DNA of 64,000 bases from Alexandriicola marinus. GTDB taxonomy: Bacteria > Pseudomonadota > Alphaproteobacteria > Rhodobacterales > Rhodobacteraceae. The translations under genes and the position numbers were made by a program. Every line of letters starts with the position of its first letter. The first letter of the stretch is position 1. Of this stretch, positions 44,247-52,830 are shown in pieces. Location: contig NZ_RBVZ01000011.1 of the NCBI RefSeq assembly GCF_004000435.1, positions 19,236 to 83,235 on the forward strand, written 5' to 3'. The notes beneath the pieces were generated by a model. It searched no databases. It was not told where the DNA came from and saw only the letters and a program-made list of their open reading frames with translations.

Positions 44247-45469
44247 ACCACGCCCTCCCTGCGCAAATCGGCGATCTCGGCGGCGTCGAAGCCAAGATCA
44301 CCCAGGATCGTTTCGGTATCCTGCCCCAGCTCGGGCGGCGGCGCGTCGACCGAGGGCCGCTGCCCGTCGAGCATCGCACCCATCCGGACCACGTCGATCT
44401 CACGCCCCACGCCGGGCACCTCCTCGAACCGGGCGATGAAATCGCGCCCGGTCACCTGCGGATGGGCAAGGATATCGGGCACGGACATGACGGCCCCGGC
44501 AGGCACGCCGATCGCGTTGAGCGCGCGGGCCCAATCCTCGGCCCGGCCCGTGGTCAGCACGGTTTCCAGCTCGGCCCGCAGGCGCAGCCGGTTCGCCTTG
44601 CGATCCTCCCGCGTCGCATAGGCCGGATCTGCCAGTAGATCGTCGCGTCCAAGATGGCGGGCCAGCGCCACCCATTGGTCATCCTTGTTGGCCGAGATGT
44701 TGATCGGCGCATCGGCGCATTGAAACGTCCCCGATGGGGCGGATGTCGGGTTCTCGTTGCCATTGGGCTGCGGGGCGACCCCGCCGATCAGGTGGTTCGA
44801 CACGACCCATCCCATCGTCGCCAGAACCGAATCCAGCATCGATACGTCGATCACACTGCCCCGTTCCGGCGCGTTCAGTGCCGCGCAGATCGTCATTGCC
44901 GCCGTCAGCCCGCCCACCGTATCCGCCAGCGGATAGCCCACCCGCAGGGGTGCGCTGTCGGCGTCCCCGGTGATCGACATGACGCCCGAAAGTCCCTGCA
45001 CGATCTGGTCATAGGCCGGGCGGTCCGCCAGCGGCCCGTCCTGCCCGAAGCCCGAGATCGCACAATAGATCAGACGCGGGTTCCCGGCCCTCAGGGCATC
45101 GGGACCAAGGCCCAGCCGCTCCATCACGCCGGGGCGGAAATTCTCGACCAGCACATCCGCATCGGCCACCAGCCGCCGCAGGATTTCTTTGCCGCGCGCG
45201 TCCTTGAGGTTCAGCGTGAGCGACCGTTTCCCCGCGTTCTGTGCAAGAAAGCTGATCCCCATCCCCCGCGCCGACAAGTCGGGATCGGCGCCGAGGTTGC
45301 GGGCCAGGTCCCCCCGGCCCACCGCCTCGATCTTGATCACCTCGGCACCCAGATGGGCCAGCTGATGGCAGGCAAACGGCCCGGCCAGCACGTTCGTCAG
45401 GTCCAGCACCCGCACCCCGGCCAGCGGCGCGGGGCGGGACGGGTCCCGCCGCCCGGCCTCAGTCGCCAT
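44243..45469 (-). CDS. Class III (CaiB/Frc-type) CoA-transferase
   Basis: The 408-residue protein has the family opening LAGVRVLDLTNVLAGPFACH, the conserved LVENFRPGVMERLGLG and the catalytic aspartate D154 in RPAYDQIVQGLSG. It transfers CoA between carboxylic acids. The start at 45469 overlaps tctA by 11 bases. Operon position between a tricarboxylate transporter and a citryl-CoA lyase suggests that it activates the imported acid. The natural acid and CoA donor are unknown. Confidence 0.9.
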   Translation of the reverse strand: MATEAGRRDPSRPAPLAGVRVLDLTNVLAGPFACHQLAHLGAEVIKIEAVGRGDLARNLGADPDLSARGMGISFLAQNAGKRSLTLNLKDARGKEILRRLVADADVLVENFRPGVMERLGLGPDALRAGNPRLIYCAISGFGQDGPLADRPAYDQIVQGLSGVMSITGDADSAPLRVGYPLADTVGGLTAAMTICAALNAPERGSVIDVSMLDSVLATMGWVVSNHLIGGVAPQPNGNENPTSAPSGTFQCADAPINISANKDDQWVALARHLGRDDLLADPAYATREDRKANRLRLRAELETVLTTGRAEDWARALNAIGVPAGAVMSVPDILAHPQVTGRDFIARFEEVPGVGREIDVVRMGAMLDGQRPSVDAPPPELGQDTETILGDLGFDAAEIADLRREGVV

Positions 45470-46979
45470 CGGCCACGCCCTCGGCGCGCTTGCGGGCCCG
45501 CCGCGCCCGGTAGCTCGGCAACAGGACAAGGAACAACGCCAGAACCAGAAGTCCCATCGTCATCGGCCGTTCGATGATGAAATCGAAGCCCCGATACAGC
45601 TGCATCGACCGCGCGAAATTGTTCTCAAGCATCGTGCCCAGGATGAACCCGATCAGAAGCGGCGCGAGCGGATAATCGGCAAAGCGGAAGATCGTGGCCA
45701 TCACGCCCAGGCCCACGAGCATCAGCAGTTCGGTCGCGTTGTTCTGCCCGATATAGGCCCCCATCAGCGTGAAGAAGAGGATGAAGGGGATCAGGTAATT
45801 GCGCGGAATAGAAAGAATTTTCGCGATATAGGGGATCAAAGGAAGGTTCAGGACCAGAAGCACCAGATTGCCGATGAACATCGAGATGATGACCGCCCAG
45901 AAAATCTCGGGCGTGTCGGTCATCAGGCGTGGCCCCGGCGTCACGTTCAGCGCGATCAGCGCACCCAGCAGGATCGCCGTGGTGCCCGAGCCGGGAATCC
46001 CCAGCGTCAGAAGCGGCACGAAGGATCCGGTGCAGGCGGCGTTGTTGGCCGTCTCGGGCGCGGCCAGCCCCTTGACCGATCCCTTGCCGAACTCCTTCTG
46101 TTCTTCGGCCGAGGCAAGGTTGCGCTCCACCGCGTAGCCGAGGAACGAGGCGATGGTGGCGCCCGCGCCCGGCAGGACCCCGATGAAGAAGCCCTGCACC
46201 GATTGCCGGCCGATCACCGGCAGAATCGCTCGGCCCTCTTCGCGGGAAAACCGCAGGCCCGTGATCTTGTTCGATCCGCCCTCGCCATTCGATCCGCGCA
46301 GCGGGTTCAGCACTAGAAAGATCGCCTCGGGCAGCGCGAACATCGCCATCGCCAGCGTGATGAACGAGATGCCCGATTGCAGGTCCATCAGCCCCATCGT
46401 GAACCGCGGCATGCTGAACAGTGCGCCCTCGCCCACGGTGGCAAGGATCAGGCCCAGGATCGTCATCATCAGGGCCTTGGCCACCTGACCCGTTCCCGCA
46501 AAGGCCGCGATGGCCGACAGTCCCACGACCATCAGCGCGAAATATTCCGCCGAATGGAACAACAGCGCCACCGACGACAACGCCGGCGCAAAGATCATCA
46601 GAAGGATCGCGCCGATCGTGCCGCCCGCGAAACTGGCCACAGCGGCGATCGTCAGGGCCTTGCCGGCCTGCCCCTTCCGCGCCATCGGATAGCCGTCGAA
46701 ACTGGTGGCGACGGTGCCCGCCACGCCCGGCGCGTTCAGCAGGATCGACGAGGTCGATCCGCCGAAGATCGCCCCGTAATAGACACCCGCCAGCAGGATC
46801 AGCGCCGCCGCCGGATCGCCCAGCGTGATCGCGACAGGGATCATGATCGCGATGATCGACATCGGCCCGAGGCCCGGCAGCATGCCGATGAAGGTGCCGA
46901 TCAGGCACCCCGCCACGACCATGAGAAGGTTCTGGATGGAAAACGCGGCCTCGAGGCCGATCATGATACCTTCAAGCAT
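45459..46979 (-). CDS. tctA: Tripartite tricarboxylate transporter, large permease TctA
   Basis: The 506-residue protein is the 12-TM large membrane subunit of the TTT family. The signature repeats GTFIGMLPGLGPMS (near residue 30) and FFIGVLPGAGATIASFLGY are both present. It works with TctB and the binding protein TctC in sodium- or proton-driven uptake of citrate-like acids. It follows tctB by three bases. Confidence 0.95.
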   Translation of the reverse strand: MLEGIMIGLEAAFSIQNLLMVVAGCLIGTFIGMLPGLGPMSIIAIMIPVAITLGDPAAALILLAGVYYGAIFGGSTSSILLNAPGVAGTVATSFDGYPMARKGQAGKALTIAAVASFAGGTIGAILLMIFAPALSSVALLFHSAEYFALMVVGLSAIAAFAGTGQVAKALMMTILGLILATVGEGALFSMPRFTMGLMDLQSGISFITLAMAMFALPEAIFLVLNPLRGSNGEGGSNKITGLRFSREEGRAILPVIGRQSVQGFFIGVLPGAGATIASFLGYAVERNLASAEEQKEFGKGSVKGLAAPETANNAACTGSFVPLLTLGIPGSGTTAILLGALIALNVTPGPRLMTDTPEIFWAVIISMFIGNLVLLVLNLPLIPYIAKILSIPRNYLIPFILFFTLMGAYIGQNNATELLMLVGLGVMATIFRFADYPLAPLLIGFILGTMLENNFARSMQLYRGFDFIIERPMTMGLLVLALFLVLLPSYRARRARKRAEGVADGD

Positions 46980-46982
46980 GTC

Positions 46983-47477
46983 TCAAACCCCCATGAAGAA
47001 CGGAAACGGTCGCAGGAAGATGCCCAGAACCTGCTGGACCAGATACCAGACGAAGCCGGTGGCAAGGACCGAGACGAGGATCATGATGTGCCATTTCCGC
47101 TCGCCCAGGATCGCGCTGCTCATCACGAGGAAGACGGTGGTCGACATCAGGAAACCGACTGGCCGCAGCGACAGCGCGTAGATCACCATCAGTGACAGAA
47201 GCATCACCGCCTGACCCAGCTTGTATTCATGCAGCCGGCGATAATTGATCTCGGTAGCGGAGGGTTCGGCATCCTTGTTGGGCTTTTCCAGACCCAGCAG
47301 CACGACCAGACCGACAACCGCGCCCATCACCGAGAGGATCTTGGGAAATGTCGACGGCCAGACGGGGTTGCGCTGCATGAACGGGGGCAATGACGCATCC
47401 ATCGTGAAGAAGGCCAGGTAACCGTAAGCACAGCAAAACACGATGAAAACGAGCGCAATCCAGCGATCAAGCGCCAT
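46983..47477 (-). CDS. tctB: Tripartite tricarboxylate transporter, small permease TctB
   Basis: The 164-residue protein has four hydrophobic segments, as TctB proteins do, beginning DRWIALVFIVFCCAYGYLA. It is the small membrane subunit of the same transporter and lies between tctC and tctA. Confidence 0.9.
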   Translation of the reverse strand: MALDRWIALVFIVFCCAYGYLAFFTMDASLPPFMQRNPVWPSTFPKILSVMGAVVGLVVLLGLEKPNKDAEPSATEINYRRLHEYKLGQAVMLLSLMVIYALSLRPVGFLMSTTVFLVMSSAILGERKWHIMILVSVLATGFVWYLVQQVLGIFLRPFPFFMGV

Positions 47478-47552
47478 ATCCAGTCCCTCCCTTGGATAAT
47501 TGCCGTCTCATGAAAACGGCCCCGCAGGGCGGCTTGCATGAGGGGGCTTCGG

Positions 47553-47579
47553 GCCTGGCGCGGGCGGGCCGCGCCAGGC
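47553..47579 (-). promoter_or_regulatory. Hairpin between tctC and tctB
   Basis: A perfect 10-bp stem GCCTGGCGCG/CGCGCCAGGC with a 7-nt loop follows the tctC stop and lacks a T-tract. Such structures often leave binding-protein mRNA in excess over permease mRNA. Confidence 0.65.
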
Positions 47580-47605
47580 AGATGTCATGATCGCCAAGCC
47601 GGGTC

Positions 47606-48589
47606 TCAGAGGAAGCCCAGCGTCCGCATCAGATCGCCGATTTCCTGCTCCTGCGCCTCGAGGAAGGCGCGGAAATCGTCGCCCGGGTTCCAGATGTTGA
47701 CCCAGCCATTGCGCGAGCGGACCTCTTCCCAAGCGTCGGTCTCGTAGAGCGCCTCAAAGGCCGAGATATACTGCGCCACACGCTCGTCGGATGTGCCGGG
47801 TGCAGCAAAGAACCCGCGCCAGTTCACGAAGGTCGTGTCGATGCCCTGCTCGATGAAGGTCGGTGCCGCGTCATAGGCCGGCACACGCGCGTCGGCGGTC
47901 ACGCCGAGAATGCGGACTTCACCCTGATCGGCCAGCGCGATCGCTTCGGAGAAGCCTGTCGAGAGTGCGTCGATCTCGCCCGACAGAAGGCCCGCCATGG
48001 CTTCGCCACCGGCGTCATAGGGGATGTAGTTCACCGCCGTCGGGTCCTCGCCAGCGGCCTGCATCACCATCGCCGCAACAAGGTGGTCCATCCCGCCTGG
48101 CACGGAGCCGCCGCCCACGGCGAAGTCGGGGCCCTGATCGGCATAGGCGGCCAGAAGTCCCGCCATGTCCTCGATCGGACTGTCCGCCGGCACGACAAGC
48201 GCGGCATAATCGCCGATGGTTCCGGCGACCAGCGTTAGATCGCGGAAGCTTTGCGGGAACACGCCCGTCAGCGACCGGATGACGATCGGCGTGGAGTTTA
48301 CCATCAGCGTGTTGTCGAGGCTTTCGGCATTCTCGATCAGGTGCGCGATCGCGACACCGCCGCCGCCGCCGGACATGTTCTCATAGCTGGCAGATCCGAC
48401 AAGACCCGAATTGGTCAGCGCCTCGCCCGTGCCGCGCGCGGTGCCATCCCATCCGCCACCGGCGCCGCCGGGAATGACGAAGTGAAGTTGATCAAGAACC
48501 TGATGGCCATCGGCGCGAGCCGTGGCCGAAAGCGCGATCGTCGCGGCAGCCGCGGCCAGCACGACCCGGCGGGTCATGGTCATTTTCAT
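47606..48589 (-). CDS. tctC: Tripartite tricarboxylate transporter binding protein TctC
   Basis: The 327-residue periplasmic protein has a signal peptide (MKMTMTRRVVLAAAAATIAL, with cleavage after ARA). The Bug/TctC fold follows, with HFVIPGGAGGGWDGTARGTG, a typical ligand-loop segment. The start at 48589 has GGGAGG eight bases upstream. It is the first gene of the tctCBA-CoA transferase-lyase operon. The ligand is predicted to be a di- or tricarboxylate. Confidence 0.93.
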   Translation of the reverse strand: MKMTMTRRVVLAAAAATIALSATARADGHQVLDQLHFVIPGGAGGGWDGTARGTGEALTNSGLVGSASYENMSGGGGGVAIAHLIENAESLDNTLMVNSTPIVIRSLTGVFPQSFRDLTLVAGTIGDYAALVVPADSPIEDMAGLLAAYADQGPDFAVGGGSVPGGMDHLVAAMVMQAAGEDPTAVNYIPYDAGGEAMAGLLSGEIDALSTGFSEAIALADQGEVRILGVTADARVPAYDAAPTFIEQGIDTTFVNWRGFFAAPGTSDERVAQYISAFEALYETDAWEEVRSRNGWVNIWNPGDDFRAFLEAQEQEIGDLMRTLGFL

Positions 48590-48652
48590 GGCTTTTCCTC
48601 CCATTTGACAGGCGGCCCTCCGCCGCCCATGGTCTGAGACAAGCACATGAAG

Positions 48653-48669
48653 CTGACAGAAGCCTGACA
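48653..48669. promoter_or_regulatory. Tandem CTGACA repeat, candidate TctD binding site
   Basis: CTGACA occurs at 48653-48658 and again at 48664-48669, exactly 11 bp apart, the spacing used by OmpR-family regulator dimers. The site lies in the 106-bp divergent region, 64-80 bases upstream of tctC, a good position for activation of tctC. A TTGACA at about 48605-48610 may be part of a promoter reading toward tctD. The assignment to TctD is inference. Confidence 0.5.
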
Positions 48670-48695
48670 CGCGGGCAATCAGGGGAGGACGGGGG

Positions 48696-49364
48696 GTGCG
48701 CTATCTTCTGGTCGAGGACAACCTCGAGCTGTCAGAAGCGGTGGTGAACCGGCTCGCCCTCGACGGACATGCTGTCGATCATGCGGCCAGCCTGGCCGAG
48801 GCCGAGGAATGGCTATCGATCGCCTCCTACGACCTGATCCTGCTTGACGTCATGCTGCCCGACGGGGACGGGCGCGACTTTCTGGCCCGAAGCCGCGCGC
48901 GGATCGAAACCCCCGTCATCGTGCTGACGGCACGGTCGCAAGTCTCCGACAGGGTCGGCGCGCTCGATCAGGGGGCGGATGACTACATCACCAAGCCGTT
49001 CGATTTCTCGGAACTCGAGGCCCGCTGCCGCGCCGTGCTGCGCCGACGCGGCGGATCGGCCCGCAACGAGATCGACCTGGGCGAGGCGGTCTTCGACCCG
49101 CTGGCCGGCACGCTCAGCCATCACGGCACCACGCTGGAGCTGCGCAACCGCGAAATCCGGCTTCTCGAGGTCTTTGCCCGGCATCAGGGGCAGATCCTGT
49201 CGAAAAGCCAGCTTCTCGATCAGCTGTTTTCCTATGACGCCCAAGTCACCGAGAACGCGATCGAGGTCTATGTGGGCCGGCTGCGCCGCAGGATCGACGG
49301 CATGGGACTGAGGATCGAAACGGTGCGCGGTGTGGGCTACCGGATCGAGACGCGCGCCCCGTGA
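48696..49364 (+). CDS. tctD: OmpR-family response regulator (TctD-like)
   Basis: The 222-residue protein has a receiver domain (about 1-118) with phospho-acceptor D51 in LLDVMLPDG and the lysine in YITKPFDF. The winged-helix DNA-binding domain (about 130-220) includes LRNREIRLLEVFARHQG and YVGRLRRRIDG. The GTG start follows AGGGGAGGAC. It is divergent from tctC and overlaps the kinase gene by four bases (GTGA). Confidence 0.92.
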   Translation: MRYLLVEDNLELSEAVVNRLALDGHAVDHAASLAEAEEWLSIASYDLILLDVMLPDGDGRDFLARSRARIETPVIVLTARSQVSDRVGALDQGADDYITKPFDFSELEARCRAVLRRRGGSARNEIDLGEAVFDPLAGTLSHHGTTLELRNREIRLLEVFARHQGQILSKSQLLDQLFSYDAQVTENAIEVYVGRLRRRIDGMGLRIETVRGVGYRIETRAP

Positions 49365-50734
49365 CGGGCACAGGTTCGATCGGGCGTCGGCTGACGCTCC
49401 TGCTGGCGTTGGTCGCGGCCCTTCTGTCGGTGCTGAGCTGGAGCATGGTGACGGGCCTCTCACGGCAGGCCGTCGCCCGAACGCAAGACAACGTGCTCGC
49501 CGCCTCGGCCACCACCATCGCCGAGACGCTGCGCAGCGAACAGGGCGAAGTCCGTCTGGAACTGCCCTATTCGGCTTTCTCGATGCTGGGCGCGATCAGT
49601 CAGGACAGGGTGTTCTATCGCGTCTCGGCCGGCGACAGGGTGCTGACCGGCTATGACGATCTGCCCTCGCCCACCGGCGCGGCGCCCGGGATCGGACAGG
49701 TCGTCTTCGACACAGGCGACTACAGCAACGAGACGATCCGCATGGCTTCGGTCACCCGGCTCGTTCTGGCAGGCGGTCAGCCCGTCCCGGTGACCGTGAC
49801 CGTCGCCCAGACCCGCAGCGGGGTCAGCACGATCTCGGCCGATCTGTCGCGGCAGGCGGCGATCCTGTCGGTGGCGTTCTTTCTCGTGGCGGTCGGGTTT
49901 TCCGCGATCGCCGCGCGAACCTCGCTTCGTCCGCTCAACGAAATCGCGGCCTCGGTTTCGCGCCGGGGCCCGTCGGACCTGCGTCCGCTCCGCCGCGATG
50001 CACCCACCGAACTCGCCCCCCTGATGCTCTCTCTCAACCGGCTGATGGGGCGGCTGGGCCAGTCGATCCGCCGGTCCGAAGATTTCATCGCCGAGGCGGC
50101 GCACCGGATCCGAACGCCCCTTGCCACAGTGCGCGCTCAGGCCGAGATCGCACTGCGCTCCGTGGGGGACGAGACCGAGAAACGCCGCCTGCGCCAGATC
50201 ATCCGCGCCGTCGACGAAAGCTCCCGCTCCGCGGGCCAGCTGCTGGACCACGCGACGGTGATCTACCGCACCGACGATCTGGCCCTGTCGCCCGTCGACC
50301 TGGCCGAACTCGTGGGGCAAACGGCGGCCGCTCTCGAACCCACCGCCGCGATGAAGGAAATCCGCCTCGACGTGGCGGCCACGCCCGCCCGCGTCATGGG
50401 CGACCCGGTCCTTCTGGACAACGCCCTGCGCAACGTTCTCGACAATGCGATCAAGTATTCGCCCGAAGAGACCGAGGTGTCGATCCGCGTCACCACCAAG
50501 GAGGATCAGGTGCACATCACCGTCACCGACGAAGGCCCGGGGCTGGGCGATGGCCCGCTCGGGGCGCTGACCGAACGTTTCAGGCGCGGCGACGATACAC
50601 AGGGCATCGTCGGCTCGGGCCTCGGGCTGACGATCGCCGAAGACGTGCTGCTGGCCCATGACGGGCGGCTCGACCTCAAGAACCGAGACGGAGGCACCGG
50701 CACATGCGTCACGCTTGTCTTGCCCTGTTCCTGA
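49361..50734 (+). CDS. tctE: Sensor histidine kinase (TctE-like)
   Basis: The 457-residue kinase has two transmembrane segments (about 10-30 and 166-186) flanking a periplasmic TctE-type sensor domain. The phospho-accepting histidine is H248 in AEAAHRIRTPLATVRA and the ATPase domain holds NALRNVLDNAIKYSP and GSGLGLTIAEDVLLAHDG. The start is GTG. Note that the H-box has HRIRTP rather than the commoner HELRTP, a variant usual in TctE. Confidence 0.92.
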   Translation: MTGTGSIGRRLTLLLALVAALLSVLSWSMVTGLSRQAVARTQDNVLAASATTIAETLRSEQGEVRLELPYSAFSMLGAISQDRVFYRVSAGDRVLTGYDDLPSPTGAAPGIGQVVFDTGDYSNETIRMASVTRLVLAGGQPVPVTVTVAQTRSGVSTISADLSRQAAILSVAFFLVAVGFSAIAARTSLRPLNEIAASVSRRGPSDLRPLRRDAPTELAPLMLSLNRLMGRLGQSIRRSEDFIAEAAHRIRTPLATVRAQAEIALRSVGDETEKRRLRQIIRAVDESSRSAGQLLDHATVIYRTDDLALSPVDLAELVGQTAAALEPTAAMKEIRLDVAATPARVMGDPVLLDNALRNVLDNAIKYSPEETEVSIRVTTKEDQVHITVTDEGPGLGDGPLGALTERFRRGDDTQGIVGSGLGLTIAEDVLLAHDGRLDLKNRDGGTGTCVTLVLPCS

Positions 50735-51729
50735 TCATCCTCGGAACCTGCGCCGGGGCCCTCGATATCGAGGACCGGCAGGTGATCCCGGGCACCTCGG
50801 AGCGGGTGTTGCGGATCGTCTCGACCGCCGATCTCGATGTCTTCGAACCCTACCTCATGGCGTTTCACGACAGCCGCCCCGAGATCTCGGTCGATTACAC
50901 CGTCGTCTCTTCGGCCGAACTGCACCGCGCGATCCGCGACGGGGCCGAATTCGATCTGGCGCTCTCGTCGGCGATGGACCTGCAGTTCCAGCTGGCCAAC
51001 GACGGATTTGCACTCGGCCACCGCTCCGAACAGACACAGGCTCTGCCCGACTGGGCCCGCTGGCGCGACCTGATCTTCGCCTTCACCGCCGAACCCGCCG
51101 TCGTCGTCCTGTCGACCGAACGGTTCTCGGGATTGCCCGTTCCTGCCACGCGACAGGATCTCGTGGCCCTCCTGCGGCAGCACCCCGACCGCTTTGCCGG
51201 AATGATCGGCACCTATGACGTGCGCGACAGCGGTCTGGGCTATCTCTTCGCGACGCAGGAGGCCCGATCGACGGATGCCTATTGGCGCCTTTCCGAGGTC
51301 ATGGGCCGTCTCGACCCCCAGCTTTACTGCTGTTCGGGGCAGATGATCGACGACGTGACGTCGGGCCGTCTCGCGCTCGCCTACAATGTGCTGGGCAGCT
51401 ATGCCGCCGAACGTCTGGCCCGCGATTCCGGGGGGCGGGTGCAGATCATCGGCATGCAGGATTTCGTCAACGTCATGCTGCGCACCGCGATCATTCCCGC
51501 CACCGCGCAGGAGACCGAAGCCGCCGGTGCCATGATCAACATGCTGGCCAGCCTTGGCATGCGCGACGAGCCCGGCGACTGGCCGCTGCCCCCGCTCAAC
51601 CAGCCGGGCGGAACCGAAGCGGTGGGCTTTGGCCCGATCCGACTTGGCCCCGCGCTGATGGTCTATCTCGACCCGCTGAACCGGCGCAGCTTTCTGGGCG
51701 AATGGGAAAACGCGCTCGAGCAGCGCTAG
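50704..51729 (+). CDS. Periplasmic binding protein associated with the TctDE sensor
   Basis: The 341-residue protein has a signal peptide (MRHACLALFLIILGTCAGA) and a type II periplasmic-binding fold like iron(III)/AfuA-type ABC binding proteins (LRIVSTADLDVFEPYLMAF, FDLALSSAMDLQFQLAN). No ABC permease or ATPase is adjacent. It starts within the kinase gene (31-nt overlap, GGAGG upstream), so it is probably made together with TctE and may present ligand to it. This sensing role is inference. Confidence 0.82.
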   Translation: MRHACLALFLIILGTCAGALDIEDRQVIPGTSERVLRIVSTADLDVFEPYLMAFHDSRPEISVDYTVVSSAELHRAIRDGAEFDLALSSAMDLQFQLANDGFALGHRSEQTQALPDWARWRDLIFAFTAEPAVVVLSTERFSGLPVPATRQDLVALLRQHPDRFAGMIGTYDVRDSGLGYLFATQEARSTDAYWRLSEVMGRLDPQLYCCSGQMIDDVTSGRLALAYNVLGSYAAERLARDSGGRVQIIGMQDFVNVMLRTAIIPATAQETEAAGAMINMLASLGMRDEPGDWPLPPLNQPGGTEAVGFGPIRLGPALMVYLDPLNRRSFLGEWENALEQR

Positions 51730-51735
51730 AGGCCC

Positions 51736-52494
51736 TCAGGCCAGCCCGCGCCACAAGAGCCTCACGGCCAGTGCAGCAAGTAGGATCAGCACCCAGCGAT
51801 TGAACGCCTCCTGCGACAGCCGCTTACCGACCCGGTTGCCCAGCGGCAGGCACAGCCAGACCGGGACAAGCGCCAGCGTGCTGATCCAGAGCCAGTGCCA
51901 CGTCAGCAACCCCTCCCACCACAAAGCGGGGGCCTGAACCATCGAATTGGCAAGGAAGAAGGCAGAAATCGTCCCGATAAAGACCGGCCGGGCCAGGTTC
52001 TGGGTGCTCAGGAACAACAGCGCCAGCGGCCCCGACGTGCCCGCCGCCCCCTGCATCACGCCCCCGATGATGCCGACCGGCAGGCTGAGACGGAGCGCCG
52101 TTGGCTGCGAGATCGAGAATTTCGGATCGACGAGGCGGAGGAGAATATACAACGCCAGCAGCAGGCCAAGCACAAGGAACAGAACCTCCTCCGGGGCGCG
52201 GGTCAGCAGGTAGGTGCCCACGAACATGCCCGGCACCGATCCGATCGACAAAAGGATCGCCATGCGCGGCGGCTTGATATCCGCGCGGTAGGACCAGACC
52301 TGACTGACATTCATCACGAAATTCGGCACGACCATCACCAGAATGGCCAGCGTCACATCGAAGAAGGCCGCCATGACGGGCACCGCCACCAAGGGCGTGC
52401 CGGCGCCGGTGGCCCCCTTGACGAACCCGCCCAGACCAAGCGCCACGGCAATCGTCAGCAGCACAACAGGATCGAGTCCCCCGATCATCGCCAT
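51736..52494 (-). CDS. TauE/SafE family sulfite/organosulfonate-type permease
   Basis: The 252-residue inner-membrane protein has about eight hydrophobic segments. Typical TauE/SafE features are GLGGFVKGATGAGTPLVAVPV near the N-terminus and the repeat GIIGGVMQGAAGTSGPL in the second half. The family exports sulfite, sulfoacetate or related anions. ATGs at 52494 and 52488 are both possible. It converges on the binding-protein gene with a six-base gap. Confidence 0.88.
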   Translation of the reverse strand: MAMIGGLDPVVLLTIAVALGLGGFVKGATGAGTPLVAVPVMAAFFDVTLAILVMVVPNFVMNVSQVWSYRADIKPPRMAILLSIGSVPGMFVGTYLLTRAPEEVLFLVLGLLLALYILLRLVDPKFSISQPTALRLSLPVGIIGGVMQGAAGTSGPLALLFLSTQNLARPVFIGTISAFFLANSMVQAPALWWEGLLTWHWLWISTLALVPVWLCLPLGNRVGKRLSQEAFNRWVLILLAALAVRLLWRGLA

Positions 52495-52830
52495 GTCCCC
52501 CGCGCATCGGCGTGCAGACCCGGCACCTGCCGCTGTGTTAGCGCAAACGATTTCCGGACCGCGCTGGGATTCGGCTCCGAATCGCGGGGCAGCGCTCTTT
52601 GGGCAGGCGCCTGGAATCGCCCCGAATCGCATTTGATCATGACATCAACTCCTTGGCCTCAAGACGAAAAACTGGCTTCGGCCCTTGTGAAAGACGAACC
52701 GCCCGGAAAACGATTGCACATTTTTCTTGACGGCATCTAGGGGTCTCCATACGGTCTTCGCAACCGATTGCAGAGACGCGGGCCGACAAACCGTATGCCC
52801 GCCGCTGCCCCTGACAGTTGGAGACGAGGG
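52495..52830. other. 336-bp divergent region between the TauE/SafE and OsmC genes
   Basis: Four GANTC sites (52568, 52579, 52614, 52624) lie in its left half; the core GAATCGC occurs three times and an inverted repeat GATTCGG-CT-CCGAATC spans 52568-52583. The right half has a candidate OsmC promoter and an inverted repeat. A 33-codon open frame (52639-52740) has no ribosome binding site and is not called. Confidence 0.55.
52727..52797 (+). promoter_or_regulatory. Candidate promoter and operator of the OsmC gene
   Basis: TTGACG (52727-52732), a 17-nt spacer and TACGGT (52750-52755) make a possible promoter. Its -10 falls in an 8-bp inverted repeat, CATACGGT at 52748-52755 and ACCGTATG at 52790-52797, 34 bases apart. 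A repressor bound there would block transcription. The -10 is poor, so the assignment is tentative. Confidence 0.4.

Noticed and set aside
52639..52740. 33-codon ORF in the TauE-OsmC intergenic region
   Set aside because: No ribosome binding site, and it overlaps the proposed promoter of the OsmC gene.
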